Shown: piece by piece, positions 61,956-64,000 of the stretch | Layout of the letters: every line of letters starts with the position of its first letter | Numbering within the stretch: the first letter of the stretch is position 1 | From: Thalassobellus citreus | Lineage (GTDB): Bacteria > Bacteroidota > Bacteroidia > Flavobacteriales > Flavobacteriaceae | Direction of reading: 5' to 3' | Length of the DNA stretch: 64,000 nt | NCBI RefSeq assembly: GCF_044385915.1 | Contig: NZ_JBISCC010000120.1 | Span: 62,001-126,000 of the forward strand | Notes under the pieces: model-generated | Told to the model about the DNA's origin: nothing | Seen by the model: the letters and a program-made list of their open reading frames with translations, nothing else | Databases searched by the model: none | Program-made: the position numbers and the translations under genes

Positions 61956-62516
61956 TTAATAATCTGTTACATCTCCCCAATTTTCACCAGATTTTATTCT
62001 ATATAACTGCATTTCAGAAATTCCAAATTGTTTTGCTATAATTCGCATTCTAGTTTTTCTGTTTGGGTCGAAAAGTTTTCGCTTTATCATTTTCACTTTT
62101 CCTACAGATAGTTTTGCATTTAAACGTTTCTTTTTTCGTTTTATTTTTCCTGCAATAACTAAAGGATTATTTTGATTATGTTTTACCATTTCTGAACGAG
62201 TAGCCCATGCTAAATTTTCAGCCGAATTATTTAATTTGTCATGATCTTTATGAATTACAAATCTTTTATTCTCACTGTTTTGAATAAAACATTCGGCTAC
62301 AATTTTATGTACATACATTAAATGAATAGTCTTATTTTTTCTAATGGCTGAAAAAGCTTCATATCCATTAATATCTGTCAGTTTAAAATTAAGCTTGCGT
62401 TTAGCATGTTTTTCGCTATAAACTCTACCTAAATTCGAAATGTGATAACGTTCTTTAGGTAACCAATCGTCTTTTTGTACAACACACCATTCTTCATTTT
62501 TTAATTTAGTTAACAT
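61956..62516 (-). CDS. NUMOD4/HNH homing-endonuclease-like protein
   Basis: 186 residues from ATG 62516; the longer ORF start precedes the -7 element (reverse TATATTTC, 62539-62546). A NUMOD4 DNA-binding part (EEWCVVQKDDWLPKERYHISNLGRV) precedes the HNH core (~70-120, with HKIVAECFIQ, VIHKDHDKLNNSAENLAWAT), then a Lys-rich linker and a C-terminal helix-turn-helix (~150-186, ISEMQLYRIKSGENWG). The extra helix-turn-helix suggests sequence-specific binding. No intron or intein is next to it, so its role may be housekeeping rather than homing. Confidence 0.82.
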   Translation of the reverse strand: MLTKLKNEEWCVVQKDDWLPKERYHISNLGRVYSEKHAKRKLNFKLTDINGYEAFSAIRKNKTIHLMYVHKIVAECFIQNSENKRFVIHKDHDKLNNSAENLAWATRSEMVKHNQNNPLVIAGKIKRKKKRLNAKLSVGKVKMIKRKLFDPNRKTRMRIIAKQFGISEMQLYRIKSGENWGDVTDY

Positions 62517-62560
62517 ATTTTTAGTTTTTGAGAGAACCGAAATATACAATATTTTTTATC

Positions 62561-62605
62561 CGTTTACAAACGACTACAAATACTTACAAACGGAAGTAAG
62601 TATTT
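62561..62605. promoter_or_regulatory. 10-bp iterons and inverted repeat between the HNH gene and ssb
   Basis: TACAAA recurs at 62565, 62575 and 62585, exactly one helical turn apart. Overlapping it is a perfect 10-bp inverted repeat, AAATACTTAC (62578-62587) with GTAAGTATTT (62596-62605), loop 8 bp. The gap serves divergent promoters, so this is a probable shared operator. Confidence 0.55.
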
Positions 62606-62638
62606 ATGTACCGAATAATTTTTAAAACCTAATACATC

Positions 62639-62768
62639 TTTGCAGTGTCGAATTTATACTGGACTTGTTTCAGTAACTCATTTACAAAACGACAATTAGG
62701 AAAATTAAAAAGCTCCTGAAACGAATTCAGGATATAGTATTAACTGTTTAACAATTAAATTAAAAATT
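62639..62768 (+). promoter_or_regulatory. Long leader of ssb
   Basis: A -7-like CATCTTTG ends at 62642. The ssb ATG is at 62769, so the leader is ~120 nt. It carries a CCTGAA/TTCAGG hairpin (~62714-62730) and an in-frame-free AT-rich stretch. A regulatory role in translation is possible. Confidence 0.4.
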
Positions 62769-63101
62769 ATGAGCACACTTAGAAACAAAGTACAGTTGAT
62801 TGGTAACTTAGGAAACGACCCAGAAATCATCAATCTAGAATCTGGAAAAACATTAGCAAAATTTAATATTGCTACAAACGAAAGCTACACCAATAATAAA
62901 GGTGAAAAAATTACAGATACACAATGGCATAATATTGTGGCTTGGGGAAAAACTGCTGAGATAATTGAAAAATATGTAACCAAAGGAAAAGAAGTTGCTA
63001 TTGAAGGTAAATTAACATCTCGTAGTTATGATGATAAAGAAGGTAACAAACGTTTTATTACAGAAGTAGTTTGTAGTGAGTTGTTAATGTTAGGGAAATA
63101 A
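62769..63101 (+). CDS. ssb: Single-stranded DNA-binding protein, short form
   Basis: 110 residues. The OB fold is complete (RNKVQLIGNLGNDPEI, AKFNIATNES, TDTQWHNIVAWGKTAE, VAIEGKLTSRSYDDKEGNKR), but the protein stops at CSELLMLGK and lacks the Gly-rich linker and acidic DDxxPF tip that binds SSB partners. No tail is encoded in any frame before the terminator, so this is a genuine short form and probably not the main replication SSB. Confidence 0.9.
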   Translation: MSTLRNKVQLIGNLGNDPEIINLESGKTLAKFNIATNESYTNNKGEKITDTQWHNIVAWGKTAEIIEKYVTKGKEVAIEGKLTSRSYDDKEGNKRFITEVVCSELLMLGK

Positions 63102-63127
63102 ATACTTAACCTATTATATTTTTATTA

Positions 63128-63160
63128 AAACGAGATTTCTTTAAAAAAGGAATCTCGTTT
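63128..63160. terminator. Terminator between ssb and nadB
   Basis: AAACGAGATT (63128-63137) pairs with AATCTCGTTT (63151-63160), followed by T residues for the forward strand. It touches the nadB stop codon. Confidence 0.75.
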
Positions 63161-64000
63161 ATTTTTTAACGTTATCAACATTGTAATAACCGCCTTTATT
63201 TTCGGTTCTATCTAAAGACTGTCTCACAATTAAATGTGCAATGTTCACCATATTTCGTAATTCACAAAGCGATGTTGTTATTTTAGATTCTTTATATAAA
63301 TCTTCAACTTCATTATAAATTAAATCTAAATGTTTTATGGCGCGTTTTAAACGCTCATTACTTCTTACAATACCAACATAATTACGCATTAAAGCCTGCA
63401 ATTGCTTAAGGTTGTGCTGAATTAAAATATGCTCTTTTGCAATGGTAGTACCTTCATCATTCCAATCTGGGATTGTTACATCAACAACAGACTCTTCATG
63501 CTTAGCATGGTATTTAAAAATATTATGTGCATACACCAAAGCTTCTAATAACGAATTTGATGCTAACCTATTTGCACCATGTAAACCTGTTCTAGAACAT
63601 TCGCCACAGGCAAATAAATTGGTAATGGTTGTCTTTCCTTTTTTATTCACTTTAATACCTCCACATAAATAATGAGATGCAGGAACAACTGGAATCCAAT
63701 CGGTTTTAATATCAATATGGTGTTCTAAACATTTATTATAAATATTAGGAAAATGCTTTATAAAAGCATCCATATCTAAATGCGTACAATCTAAATACAC
63801 ATGCGCTTCTCCAGATTTTTTTAACTCGTTATCAATACTTTGAGACACAATATCTCTAGAAGCAAGTTCTGCACGCTCATCATAATCTGGCATAAAACGA
63901 TACCCATCCTTGTTTCTAAGATAAGCTCCAAAACCTCTAACTGCTTCAGAAATTAAGAAAGATGATTCTCCTTTTTCCTCATATAAAGCCGTAGGATGAA
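63159..64000 (-). CDS. nadB: L-aspartate oxidase, C-terminal part (partial at the window edge)
   Basis: The frame is open to the end of the window, so the start is outside; the ATG at 63893 is internal. HPTALYEEKGESSFLISEA, RGFGAYL, RFMPDYDERAELASRDIV, then HYLCGGIKVNKKGKT and TGLHGANRLASNSLLEALVY match NadB. RGEGA of E. coli is RGFGA here. It oxidises L-aspartate to iminoaspartate for quinolinate and NAD synthesis. Its fumarate-reductase-type C-terminal helical domain is complete. Confidence 0.95.
   Translation of the reverse strand, partial: HPTALYEEKGESSFLISEAVRGFGAYLRNKDGYRFMPDYDERAELASRDIVSQSIDNELKKSGEAHVYLDCTHLDMDAFIKHFPNIYNKCLEHHIDIKTDWIPVVPASHYLCGGIKVNKKGKTTITNLFACGECSRTGLHGANRLASNSLLEALVYAHNIFKYHAKHEESVVDVTIPDWNDEGTTIAKEHILIQHNLKQLQALMRNYVGIVRSNERLKRAIKHLDLIYNEVEDLYKESKITTSLCELRNMVNIAHLIVRQSLDRTENKGGYYNVDNVKK

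Noticed and set aside
61956..62516. Homing endonuclease inside an intron or intein
   Set aside because: No split gene flanks it; the neighbours are complete, so it is annotated as a free-standing gene.

Overview
The window is AT-rich chromosomal DNA from a member of the Bacteroidota, almost certainly a marine-type Flavobacteriaceae. The evidence is the Bacteroidetes -7 promoter element TAnnTTTG in front of many genes, the near absence of Shine-Dalgarno sequences, signal peptides ending in Phe-X-Gln or Ala-Gln, a type IX secretion C-terminal sorting domain, TonB receptors with carboxypeptidase-regulatory N-terminal domains, and a eukaryote-like class Ia ribonucleotide reductase. I saw no rRNA, tRNA, CRISPR array, prophage or insertion sequence.

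Layout. 1-4.3 kb: end of an outer-membrane protein gene, then a TPR-CHAT protease-like protein, a retropepsin-like aspartic protease and a NarL-type response regulator, followed by a 440 bp spacer with two copies of a promoter-like module and short hairpin-ended transcription units. 4.3-8.5 kb: sucB and sucA of 2-oxoglutarate dehydrogenase. 8.5-10.4 kb: a small beta-barrel protein and an isoprenyl diphosphate synthase. 10.4-17.2 kb: a TetR-controlled RND efflux operon (tetR, TolC, membrane fusion protein, RND pump) with a perfect palindrome over the promoter. 17.3-20.2 kb: a TonB-dependent receptor. 20.4-27.9 kb: aspS, an amino-acid permease, two tandem ClC-CBS proteins and a small membrane protein. 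28.0-36.1 kb: tadA, a TonB-C protein with a Cys-rich N-terminus, dxs, a large type IX secretion cargo protein and a dGTPase.

36.1-48.1 kb looks like a phosphate-acquisition island: a free-standing carboxypeptidase-regulatory-domain protein, a TonB receptor, a duplicated beta-helix lipoprotein, a MORN-type protein, an OprO/P-like porin, a PiT permease fused to a PhoU-like domain, and a convergent Na/Pi cotransporter. Most forward promoters here carry 11-bp direct repeats close to GTTAACATTAA, at a fixed distance from a TTTGC -7 element. One more copy of this arrangement drives no gene but a ~100 nt segment ending in a strong terminator, a candidate phosphate-regulated small RNA.

48.1-64 kb: ppnP broken by an in-frame stop, an OmpA lipoprotein, nrdA and nrdB with a structured spacer, a DUF3109 protein, marC, a small FAD protein, an S41 protease with a dCMP deaminase, a HupE-like protein, small lipoproteins, a CBS protein, a GIDE-type membrane protein, a zinc-ribbon protein, a NUMOD4/HNH protein, a tail-less ssb, and the C-terminal part of nadB running off the end. 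The most unusual items are the Pho-box array with its sRNA, the duplicated module after the response regulator, and the 10-bp iterons between the HNH gene and ssb.
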